7,634 nt of DNA from NCBI GenBank assembly GCA_002342985.1, contig DDRC01000178.1, forward strand, positions 11,055-18,688. The letters are read 5' to 3'. Every line of letters begins with the position of its first letter. Position 1 is the stretch's first letter. The position numbers and the translations under genes were made by a program. This document shows positions 1 to 6,266 of the stretch, in pieces. A model generated the notes under the pieces. That model made no database searches, was not told the origin of the DNA, and saw only the letters and a list, made by a program, of their open reading frames with translations. The DNA comes from Flavobacteriales bacterium UBA2426. GTDB lineage: Bacteria; Bacteroidota; Bacteroidia; Flavobacteriales_F; PHOS-HE28.

Positions 1-2298
1 GCAGGTGTTGCTGTACTGAACCACAAGCCGCTCGGTGATGTTGTCAACCACATTCGTATTGCTGCTGTAGGCATAGCGGAAGCTCAGCGTCGCGAAAGGC
101 GCGTTGGACATGTTGATGTGCGGCGAGACCAGCTCATCATAGTCGCCGATGTTGTCAGGGCGGAGCAGATCAAGCGGGTTGCGGTCGCCGCTGTTCAGCC
201 GTGCGCAGGCGTTGCCCGAATAACCGCCGCCGACATGGCGCGAGAAGGAGCTGAAGTTGTTCTCATGATTGGCCGACACGAATGGGAAGAGGTTCTCGCC
301 CTGCTGGGTCTCGAAGCTCTCGAAGAAGGGACCGGTCTCCTGGCTCGACTCGCCCACATAGACGGCGAATTCATTGGTCTTCGAATCCGAGCCCTGGTCA
401 TTGGCCACGGTCAGCGTCACGGTCTTCCAGCCGCGCGAGTTGAACTGCACGATCGGGTTGCGCTGATCGGAGGTCGCGGGATTGCCGTCCTGGAAGGTCC
501 ATGACCAGGAAGTGGGGAATGCGCGCTGGCTGTTGTCCATGAAGCGCACGTTCTGGCCGGTGCAGGTCATGGGCGTGTAGGGGATGCTCGGCCCGCCGCC
601 TGCGAAATCAACCTGGGCATAGAAATCGGCGATCGGGGCGCAGGTCTGCTGGAACCCTTCGGCAACGCCGGTGGCCTGCAGGTTGGATTCGGTCCAGAGC
701 AGGTCGCGCTGGTAGGTGGGCGAGTTCAATGCAGCACGGGCCCGGTCGCGCTGGCCGGGGGTGAACATCTTGGAGCAGTACGAATACTCCATGTAGTTCT
801 CCACGTTCTCGATGGTGGCGGAACGCCCGGCGATGTTGACATCGTCAACGACGAATGCGCCGGTGCCATCCTCGCTGTTCCAGCCATAGATGCGGAAGGT
901 GACAGGGCCTTCCAGGTTGATGAATCCGCTGGAGGGGACGGTCACCTGGACCGTGGCCTCATCCGTGTTGTCAGGCAGGAACCCCACATTGGTGCCCTGC
1001 ACGGTGAACCCGTTCCCAGCGATGGTCAGGTTCGAACCGTAGTTGTTGGTGCTCGCACGCACCGCGAAGGTGCGGGGACCTTGATCGTTGCGTGACGCCT
1101 TGAAGCTGATGCCCAGGATGGTGGCCTGGTGCGTAACCTCGGGAGCGACGGAGAACTGGTAGTACTTGCCGGTATTGATGCTGCCGGAGAGGTTCGCGTA
1201 ATCCGTCTCGCCGTCCGTCGCGCCTCCGTCCCAGTTAACGAAGGCGAAGCGGCCCGACTGGGAGGAGTTGGCCGATACGCCGACCGCGGTGGCGGCATTC
1301 CCTTGGGCGCGCGGCGTGGTGAAGGTGATGGAATCGACCACGACGATGGGGCCGCCAGGGGCGGTCGTCCCGGAAGAGGTGGTGACGCCATCGAAGTTAT
1401 GCAGGATACCATCCACGTAGCTGTCTCCGACCGGCGTGCGGAACCGCTGGCGGTCGCAGTCGGCCCAAGGGCGGCTTGCGTTCGTGGAGGATTGGCAGGC
1501 GCTCCATCCGCGGGTCAGCGGGGTGTCCTCCACGCCATCATCGCCGCAATCCGATTGCATGGCCCAAATGGGCGTGTTCGGATCGGGCACGCCATTGTTG
1601 CTTCCCCAGATGTGGGCCAGGCTCAGGTAGTGGCCCACCTCATGGGTCAGCGCGCGCGAGGAGAATTCAGCGCTCGTGCCGATGGACCCCAAGTAATTGT
1701 GCAGGAGCATGATGCCATCGAGCACAGACCATGGCCCGTAGGTGAAATAGCCGGCCGCTCCGCTGAGGATGCCGTTCACCACCCATACGTTCATGTACTT
1801 CTCGCGCGGCCAGGGCTTGAGCTTGCTCGTGGATTCACCGCGGAAGGTCTCGGTGCTCCGGTGCCGGACGATGCCATTGGTGCAGTTGCCGGCAGGGTCC
1901 TTCGTAGCTAGCGCGAACTGGATGCGCATATCGGCAATACGCTCTTGGAAGGAGGGATGCACCGTTGCCGTATCGTCGTTCAGCTTGGCATAATCCCGAT
2001 TCAGGATTTCCATCGCATCGAGGATCTGCTCGTTGCTGATGTTCTCCCGGCCACCGAGGTGGAGGATATGGAACACCACCGGGATCACGTAGACCTCGTC
2101 GCCATCGCGCTGGGTTGCGGCGCTGGCCATCAACTGGCGCAGTTCCTCCTCGAAGGCGGCTTCGCGCTGCAGATAGGTGGGGTCATTGGCAATCTCCCAG
2201 GCACGGCGCTCATCGGTACCGCAGCGAAGCGGTTGCTGAGCCATGGCGGGCGCAGCCAAGGCGAACAAGGTCAGACAGGCGAGTAAGGAACGTTTCAT
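1..2298 (-). CDS. Secreted pappalysin-like (M43) zinc metallopeptidase with nested beta domain and PKD domain; C-terminus beyond window
   Basis: This is an exported zinc protease; 766 residues are visible without a stop and the C-terminus lies before position 1. Residues 1-20 form a signal peptide (MKRSLL, hydrophobic core, AMA before QQ). RCGTDE with Cys26 could be a propeptide cysteine switch. The catalytic domain starts near DEVYVIPVVFHI (68-79). The zinc motif HEVGHYLSLAH is at 219-229 (His219, His223, His229, general base Glu220). The Met-turn ENYMEY (Met503, Tyr505) and helix CSKMFTPGQ follow only about 284 residues later, because a separate domain (about 323-491) lies between. A PKD domain spans about 555-648 (WSWTF near 598), followed by an adhesion or MAM-like domain starting FFESFE (658). 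In relatives, a C-terminal type IX secretion signal usually ends such proteins, but it is not visible here. The start at 2298 is set by the signal peptide; AGAGGA lies 3 nt upstream. Substrate is unknown. Confidence 0.9.
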   Translation of the reverse strand, partial: MKRSLLACLTLFALAAPAMAQQPLRCGTDERRAWEIANDPTYLQREAAFEEELRQLMASAATQRDGDEVYVIPVVFHILHLGGRENISNEQILDAMEILNRDYAKLNDDTATVHPSFQERIADMRIQFALATKDPAGNCTNGIVRHRSTETFRGESTSKLKPWPREKYMNVWVVNGILSGAAGYFTYGPWSVLDGIMLLHNYLGSIGTSAEFSSRALTHEVGHYLSLAHIWGSNNGVPDPNTPIWAMQSDCGDDGVEDTPLTRGWSACQSSTNASRPWADCDRQRFRTPVGDSYVDGILHNFDGVTTSSGTTAPGGPIVVVDSITFTTPRAQGNAATAVGVSANSSQSGRFAFVNWDGGATDGETDYANLSGSINTGKYYQFSVAPEVTHQATILGISFKASRNDQGPRTFAVRASTNNYGSNLTIAGNGFTVQGTNVGFLPDNTDEATVQVTVPSSGFINLEGPVTFRIYGWNSEDGTGAFVVDDVNIAGRSATIENVENYMEYSYCSKMFTPGQRDRARAALNSPTYQRDLLWTESNLQATGVAEGFQQTCAPIADFYAQVDFAGGGPSIPYTPMTCTGQNVRFMDNSQRAFPTSWSWTFQDGNPATSDQRNPIVQFNSRGWKTVTLTVANDQGSDSKTNEFAVYVGESSQETGPFFESFETQQGENLFPFVSANHENNFSSFSRHVGGGYSGNACARLNSGDRNPLDLLRPDNIGDYDELVSPHINMSNAPFATLSFRYAYSSNTNVVDNITERLVVQYSNTC
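826..1332 (-). other. Beta-sandwich-like domain nested inside the M43 catalytic domain
   Basis: These codons are residues 323-491 of the metallopeptidase. They begin at SITFTTPRAQGN and end at GAFVVDDVNIAG. The stretch is rich in T, S, G, V and N. It carries the hallmarks FAVRAS, NYGSNL and FRIYGWNSEDGTG, followed by VVDDV. I associate this pattern with jelly-roll-like modules in secreted Bacteroidota proteins, where they normally sit outside the enzyme domain. Here the module falls after the DDGVEDTPLTRG segment (253-264) and before the Met-turn ENYMEY (500-505), and the reading frame stays open through both junctions. A less conserved linker (about 266-322) precedes it. Fold assignment is from pattern only, and ligand or role is unknown. 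Confidence 0.6.
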
Positions 2299-2508
2299 GG
2301 GTCCTCTATTGGGGTCGGATTGAATGGCTCGTTTAAGCGGACGCAAGATAAACGCGGAAGGGCACCGTCTGTTCCGCCGTTGGCTGGTCCACTGCTACCG
2401 CCGCCCGTGCCGGTCCGATGGTTCACCGGCCGTAGCCCTTGATGGGGCTGGTTTTCAGGAGGACAGGTGAGCGGTCTCCGGCCGGTCGGGATTGTAAGAA
2501 CAGTGCAA
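2299..2508. other. Non-coding gap between aminotransferase and metallopeptidase
   Basis: This 210-bp gap is the only substantial non-coding stretch. It holds three short inverted repeats: GCGGAA/TTCCGC (2354-2359 with 2372-2377), GCCGGT/ACCGGC (2409-2414 with 2425-2430) and AGCCC/GGGCT (2434-2438 with 2445-2449). None is followed by a T-run in the minus-strand direction, so none is a convincing intrinsic terminator for the aminotransferase. A possible promoter box lies near the protease end. No convincing small gene or RNA is visible. Confidence 0.6.
2342..2350 (-). promoter_or_regulatory. Possible Bacteroidota -7 box for the metallopeptidase gene
   Basis: The minus strand reads TATCTTGCG, 43 bp upstream of the protease ATG. 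It resembles the Bacteroidota primary-sigma -7 consensus TAnnTTTG with one T missing. The implied leader is about 30-40 nt. I see no TTG/TTTG element at the expected distance (about 19-20 bp) upstream, so the call is weak. The gap and the change of function at this point make a promoter here plausible. Confidence 0.3.
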
Positions 2509-3705
2509 TCATTGAGGCCGGGAGGTCTCATCCAGCGCCATCAGGATGGCTTCGCACGCTCGATCGACCTCGTGGTCGGTGATGACCAGCGGGGGGGCGA
2601 TGCGGAATGCGGTGGGGCAGCTCAGGAACCAGAATCCCAGCACGCCTCCGCGCAGGCAGTGCTTCACCACCCGTTGGACGGCATCGGCATCACCCAGGTC
2701 AACGGCTAGCATCAGCCCGGTCCCCCTCACCTCACGGATGGCAGGATGCACCAGCCGCTCACGGAAGCGGGCCCCCATGGATCGTGCGCGCTCGGCGAGC
2801 CCTTCGCGCTCTAGGACCTCCAAGGCCGCCAAGCCTGCGGCGCAGGGGAGGGGATGGCCCCCGAAGGTGGTGATATGCCCTAGCACCGGGTCATGGGCCA
2901 GCAGGCGCATCAGGTCGGCGGAGCTTACGAAGGCCCCCATCGGAAGGCCGCCGCCAAGGGCCTTCCCGAGGACCAGGATGTCCGGTGTGATGCCCATGTG
3001 TTCGAAGGCGAACAGCTTGCCGGTGCGGCCGAATCCGGTCTGCACCTCATCCAGGATGAGCAGGGCCCCAACGCTGCTGCAACGCTCGCGCAGGGCCCGC
3101 ATCCACGCCGGGTCCGGGATTCGCACACCCGCATCGCCCTGGATGGGCTCCACGACCACTGCCGCGCACCGCTCATCGATCCGGTGGAGGTCATCCGGGT
3201 CGTTGAATGCGAGGTGGTCGACATCCGGGAGCAGGGGCAGGTTGCGCTGCCGCTTGGCGGCATTGTCCGTGAGGCTGAGCGAGCCGTGGGTGCTGCCGTG
3301 GTAGCTTCTCCGGAACCCGATGAGCCGGGTCCTACCGGTGGCCCGCTTCGCCAGCTTCAATGCGCCTTCGATGGCCTCGGTGCCGCTGTTGACGAAGTAG
3401 GCGCAGTCGAGCCCTTCGGGCAGCAGCGCCGTGAGCCGTTCGGCGAACCGCACTTGAGGCTCCTGGATGAACTCGCCATAAGGGATCACGTGCAGGTACC
3501 GGTCGCACTGCGCCTTGATGGCAGCGACCACTTCCGGGTGCCGATGCCCGACATTGGCTACGGCAAGGCCCGCAACCAGGTCGAGGTATTTCTTGCCCGA
3601 GCGGTCGGTAAGCCAGCAGCCCTCCGCATGCACGATGTCCAACGCCAAGGGGGTCGGGCTGGTCTGCGCCAGATGGGCCTCGAATGCGCGTCGCAGGTGG
3701 GTCAT
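2509..3705 (-). CDS. Class-III PLP-dependent aminotransferase (acetylornithine/ornithine aminotransferase-like)
   Basis: This is a cytoplasmic fold-type I, class-III aminotransferase of 398 residues, full length for the family. Cofactor phosphate is bound around NSGTEA (106-111), the ring stacks near Tyr135-His136-Gly137, Asp219 in LILDEVQTGFGRTG contacts the pyridine nitrogen, and Lys248 in LVLGKALGGG is the Schiff-base lysine. The phosphate-binding Thr280 is in TTFGGHP. The closest resemblance is to the Bacteroidota group usually labelled 'aspartate aminotransferase family' and related to ArgD/RocD, so the amino donor cannot be named from sequence. The frame stays open upstream to 3843, but the ATG at 3705 is chosen because MTHLRRAFEAHLAQTSP begins the family's N-terminal helix and an earlier start would overlap the upstream gene by over 100 bp. 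A GTG directly precedes the ATG. It follows the periplasmic sensor gene by 28 bp and may share its transcript. Confidence 0.9.
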   Translation of the reverse strand: MTHLRRAFEAHLAQTSPTPLALDIVHAEGCWLTDRSGKKYLDLVAGLAVANVGHRHPEVVAAIKAQCDRYLHVIPYGEFIQEPQVRFAERLTALLPEGLDCAYFVNSGTEAIEGALKLAKRATGRTRLIGFRRSYHGSTHGSLSLTDNAAKRQRNLPLLPDVDHLAFNDPDDLHRIDERCAAVVVEPIQGDAGVRIPDPAWMRALRERCSSVGALLILDEVQTGFGRTGKLFAFEHMGITPDILVLGKALGGGLPMGAFVSSADLMRLLAHDPVLGHITTFGGHPLPCAAGLAALEVLEREGLAERARSMGARFRERLVHPAIREVRGTGLMLAVDLGDADAVQRVVKHCLRGGVLGFWFLSCPTAFRIAPPLVITDHEVDRACEAILMALDETSRPQ

Positions 3706-3733
3706 CACGGCCTGCGAAGATCGGCCATGGGTA

Positions 3734-4240
3734 TCAACGGCGCCCCGGGGGGGCGGGGCGGCCTTCGCGTCGCTCCTCCATCCGGTCGCGCAGGCGCCGC
3801 AGCACCTCCCGATTGAAATCGCGCTCCGCTTTGTGCAGATCAACCACCTTCACCGCACCGATCGCCTTCACGAAGCGATCCTGGTAGTCCTGCTCAAGGT
3901 TCAGTTCCTGCTGGCGCAAGGCCTGACCCTTGCTCAGGATCTGCCGAGCCTCCGCGTCGGTCAGTGCCGCACCGCCCTGCCTATGCGGGCGCATCAGCTG
4001 GCGCAGGTCCTGCCGCAGCTTGGTGCGGGCCTCATCGAATTCATTGTACACCGGCCAGAAGACCTGGGCCTCCTCGCTGCTGAGGTCGAGCTTGGTGGTG
4101 AGGTAGGCGGTGCGTTGCGCCTTCACCTCCTTCACCCGCTCGGGCGGGATGGGGGGAAGGTCATCTTCCTGGGCCCAGGCGCGCGATGGCAGGGCGAGGA
4201 CCGCAAGCAGGGTGCAGAACAGGGTGGTCAGCGTCTTCAT
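3734..4240 (-). CDS. Periplasmic Spy/CpxP-like 'sensor of ECF-type sigma factor' protein
   Basis: This is a 168-residue exported helical protein. A signal peptide covers residues 1-23 (MKTLTTLFC, hydrophobic core, AWA before QED). The mature part is charged and helical. It contains LDLSSEEAQVFWPVYNEFDE (51-70), which corresponds to the LTxxQ-like segment of Spy/CpxP proteins as found in Bacteroidota, and a second variant ALTDAEARQ (92-100). The C-terminal helix LHKAERDFNREVLRRLRDR (135-153) is typical of the Bacteroidota group annotated as sensors of ECF sigma factors. The tail is Arg/Pro-rich. Its ATG overlaps the stop of the upstream membrane-protein gene (ATGA, 4237-4240), pointing to translational coupling. 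The likely role is a periplasmic chaperone-like or stress-sensing partner of the sigma/membrane-protein pair. That role is inferred from order and family, not proven. Confidence 0.8.
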   Translation of the reverse strand: MKTLTTLFCTLLAVLALPSRAWAQEDDLPPIPPERVKEVKAQRTAYLTTKLDLSSEEAQVFWPVYNEFDEARTKLRQDLRQLMRPHRQGGAALTDAEARQILSKGQALRQQELNLEQDYQDRFVKAIGAVKVVDLHKAERDFNREVLRRLRDRMEERREGRPAPPGRR

Positions 4241-4722
4241 AGCTCTTCGATGATCATCTCCAAGGGCAGGTCCTCCTCTTCCAGGTAGGTGGCGAGCGCG
4301 TCGTCATCCACCCCTTCGCCGACGCGTGGTGCCAGCGCGGGGATCTCTGCCACCATGGCCAGCACTTCAGGGTCGTCCCACCCCAGCATGACCCCGTCTG
4401 ACTCCAGCGCGTAGGTATCCGTCGGAATCGGCGCCTGCGCCCCCTCGGAGAGGATGAACCGGCCGCCCAGGAAGGCCACCAGCACCGCTGCGGCCGCCAG
4501 CGCCAACTTCGGCCCCCACGGGAGCAGCCTTGCGACAGGCCGTTGTGCAGCCTGGCGCTGTATGGCCATGGACTGCACCCGATGGGGGAAGCGATCGAAG
4601 AATCCGTCAGGGACGCTGAACGGTGTTGGCGCGCCATGCAGCGAGCCCAGCTTCGGGGCCTCATCAAGCGGGTCTTTCTCAGCCAGGGGTCTCATTGGAG
4701 CACTGCGGGTTGGACGCACCAT
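4237..4722 (-). CDS. Single-pass membrane protein in the anti-sigma position (FxVPxxFF-type, no zinc finger)
   Basis: This is a 161-residue protein with a cytoplasmic-looking N-terminal part and one membrane segment at about 70-91 (PKLALAAAAVLVAFLGG). An acidic C-terminal part ends YLEEEDLPLEMIIEEL (146-161). The motif FSVPDGFFDRFPHRV (35-49) matches the FxVPxxYFxxLP pattern of short proteins next to ECF sigma genes in Bacteroidota, and the acidic 'IIEEL' end is also seen in them. It has no cysteine, so it is not a ZAS-type zinc anti-sigma factor. By position (4 bp after the sigma stop, 4 bp overlap with the sensor) it is the best candidate for membrane regulator of the sigma factor. The start at 4722 is preceded by GGCGG; an in-frame ATG at 4695 (MRPLAEKD) is a possible alternative. 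Anti-sigma activity is inference. Confidence 0.75.
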   Translation of the reverse strand: MVRPTRSAPMRPLAEKDPLDEAPKLGSLHGAPTPFSVPDGFFDRFPHRVQSMAIQRQAAQRPVARLLPWGPKLALAAAAVLVAFLGGRFILSEGAQAPIPTDTYALESDGVMLGWDDPEVLAMVAEIPALAPRVGEGVDDDALATYLEEEDLPLEMIIEEL

Positions 4723-4726
4723 CCGC

Positions 4727-5284
4727 CTATTTGGTTTGATCGATGGCCAGCATGGCCTCGATCTTCTTCACCGCTATGTGGTAGCTGCTCTTCAGGGCTC
4801 CCACGCTCGTACCGGTAATGCCGCTCATCTCCTCGTACTTGAGCCCATCGAAGTACTTCATGGTGAACACCGCGCGCTGCTTGTCCGGCAGGCGCATCAC
4901 CGCGGCCTGCAGCTTGCGGGCGATGAGGTCGCCGCTGAAGTGCTCGCTGCTGTCCAGGCTGGCGGTGAGCCGCTCGATGACCGCATCGTTGCTGACGAAG
5001 AGCCCGCGGCGGAGCTTGCGCAGGTGATTGAGGCATTCGTTGTGCGCGATCCTGTAGAGCCAGCTGAACAGCTGCGCGTCGCCCCGGAAGGAATCCAGTC
5101 CGTTCCAGGCCTTGATGAAGGTGTTCTGCAGCACGTCCTCCGCCTCATCATGGTCGGTGACCATGCGGCGGATGAAGGCGTAGAGCCTGCGCTGGTACTG
5201 GTTCACGAGCAGATTGAACGCGCGATGCCGGGTGCCTTCGTCCCGGAAGAGCGCCAGCAGCTCGGCATCGGTGAGGTCGCTCAT
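4727..5284 (-). CDS. ECF-family RNA polymerase sigma factor
   Basis: This is a 185-residue sigma-70 family protein with the ECF architecture of regions 2 and 4 only. Region 2 covers about 25-90: YQRRLYAFIRRMVTDHDEAED leads into DVLQNTFIKAW (core binding and helix 2.2), and FRGDAQLFSWLYRIAHNECL (66-85) is the -10 recognition and melting part. Region 4 covers about 122-178: LPDKQRAVFTMKYFDGLKYEEM and then GTSVGALKSSYHIAVKKIE, the helix-turn-helix that reads the -35 element. The linker (91-120) is short and there is no extra C-terminal domain. It directly precedes the membrane protein and periplasmic sensor, so it is probably held inactive by them and released by an envelope signal. Its start lies 22 bp after the transketolase stop, and the gap carries a GC palindrome. 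Confidence 0.93.
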   Translation of the reverse strand: MSDLTDAELLALFRDEGTRHRAFNLLVNQYQRRLYAFIRRMVTDHDEAEDVLQNTFIKAWNGLDSFRGDAQLFSWLYRIAHNECLNHLRKLRRGLFVSNDAVIERLTASLDSSEHFSGDLIARKLQAAVMRLPDKQRAVFTMKYFDGLKYEEMSGITGTSVGALKSSYHIAVKKIEAMLAIDQTK

Positions 5285-5287
5285 GCT

Positions 5288-5306
5288 GCCGGCCGGCCAT
5301 TGCCGG
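5288..5306. repeat. GC palindrome and hairpin in the gap before the sigma factor gene
   Basis: GCCGGCCGGC (5288-5297) is a perfect 10-bp palindrome ending 3 bp before the sigma-factor ATG. It overlaps an alternative hairpin CCGGC-CATT-GCCGG (5293-5306) with a 5-bp all-GC stem. Together they fill most of the 22-bp gap. Possible roles are an operator, mRNA structure limiting sigma translation, or transcript attenuation. In DNA this GC-rich, chance is also a fair explanation. No T-run follows, so it is not an intrinsic terminator. Confidence 0.4.
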
Positions 5307-6260
5307 TCATTTCCGCGCCATCACCCGCTGCGCGGCCCGCACGATGTCCGGGACGTCCAGCCCGTATTTCGTCATGAGCTGATCGGGCGTCCCGCTCTCC
5401 CCGAAGGAGTCGTTCACGGCGACGAATTCCTGCGGGGTAGGCCGGTGCAGCGCCAGCACCTGGGCCACGGCATCGCCGAGGCCTCCGTAGCGGTTGTGCT
5501 CCTCGCAGGTGACCGCGCATCCCGTCTTCGTTGCTGATTCTAGGATGGCCGCCTCGTCCAAGGGTTTGATCGTGTGCACATTGACCACCTCGGCACGGAT
5601 GCCTTGGGCCATCAATTGCTCAGCGGCCTGCAGGGCGCGCCACACCAGGTGCCCGCACGCGAAGAGGCTGACGTCCGCGCCCTCGATCAGCCGTTGCGCC
5701 TTGCCCAGGATGAAAGGCATGCCTTCGGGGATGAAGACGGGCCATTTCGGCCGGCCGAAGCGGAGGTACACCGGGCCCTCATGATCGGCGATCGCGATGG
5801 TGGCCTGGCGGGTCTGGTTGTAATCAGCCGGCACCACAACGGCCATGCCGGGCAGCATGCGCATCAGACCGATGTCCTCGAGGATCTGGTGGGTCGCCCC
5901 GTCCTCGCCGAGGGTCAGCCCGGCGTGACTGGCGCATAGCTTCACGTTCTTACCAGCATAGGCGATGCTCTGCCGTACCTGGTCATAGACCCTTCCTGTG
6001 CTGAAGTTGGCGAAGGTGCCCGTGTAAGGGATCTTCCCTCCGACGGTGAGGCCGGCGGCAATCCCCATCATGTTCGCTTCCGCGATGCCGACCTGGAAGA
6101 ACCGATCGGGAAAGGCCTTCTGGAAGGCATCCATCTTCAGCGAACCGGTGAGGTCGGCGCAGAGCGCCACCACCTGCGGGTTCGTCCTGCCGAGTTCCAA
6201 CAGGCCTGCGCCGAAGCCGCTTCGGGTGTCCTTCTGGTCGAGTACGGGATAGGGGTTCAT
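5307..6260 (-). CDS. Transketolase C-terminal subunit (split transketolase)
   Basis: This 317-residue protein has the pyrimidine-binding and C-terminal domains of transketolase but no N-terminal pyrophosphate-binding domain, so it must pair with a separate N-terminal subunit. Together they would move two-carbon ketol units between sugar phosphates in the non-oxidative pentose phosphate pathway. The pyrimidine domain spans about 10-170. Glu61 in VGIAEANMMG is the residue that activates thiamine diphosphate, and EDGATHQ (119-125) carries active-site His124. The C-terminal domain (about 185-310) holds HTIKPLDEAAI, CEEHNRYGGLGDAV and SFGESGTPDQLMTKYGL. It starts 6 bp after the VWA gene stop and has no visible Shine-Dalgarno. 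The N-terminal half is not next to it on either side within this window; Bacteroidota often keep the two halves adjacent. A DXS or 2-oxoacid dehydrogenase beta subunit is less likely given these motifs. Confidence 0.9.
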   Translation of the reverse strand: MNPYPVLDQKDTRSGFGAGLLELGRTNPQVVALCADLTGSLKMDAFQKAFPDRFFQVGIAEANMMGIAAGLTVGGKIPYTGTFANFSTGRVYDQVRQSIAYAGKNVKLCASHAGLTLGEDGATHQILEDIGLMRMLPGMAVVVPADYNQTRQATIAIADHEGPVYLRFGRPKWPVFIPEGMPFILGKAQRLIEGADVSLFACGHLVWRALQAAEQLMAQGIRAEVVNVHTIKPLDEAAILESATKTGCAVTCEEHNRYGGLGDAVAQVLALHRPTPQEFVAVNDSFGESGTPDQLMTKYGLDVPDIVRAAQRVMARK

Positions 6261-6266
6261 GCGGGG

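Noticed and set aside
1129..1911. Plus-strand open frame of 260 codons opposite the protease
   Set aside because: The minus-strand frame here carries the zinc motif and stays open for 766 codons. The plus frame is a GC-driven shadow.
2434..2449. Hairpin AGCCC/GGGCT as a terminator for the aminotransferase
   Set aside because: The stem is only 5 bp, and the short T-run (2452-2455) lies on the plus-strand side, the wrong direction for the minus-strand gene.
2295..2531. Minus-strand 78-codon open frame filling the gap before the protease
   Set aside because: It starts inside the aminotransferase in another frame and is a Pro/Gly/Thr-rich translation without a domain. The overlap with the protease ATG looks coincidental.
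2893..3816. Long plus-strand open frame (307 codons) opposite the aminotransferase
   Set aside because: Antisense to a gene with complete catalytic motifs. The translated product has no recognisable domain, and high GC with biased third positions explains the open frame.
3706..3843. Upstream extension of the aminotransferase to the ATG at 3843
   Set aside because: It would overlap the 3' end of the sensor gene by 110 bp and add a low-quality leader unlike the family. The ATG at 3705 starts the conserved helix.
4454..5377. Long plus-strand open frame (307 codons) opposite the sigma factor and membrane protein
   Set aside because: It crosses two well-supported minus-strand genes and their junction, and the product shows no family features.
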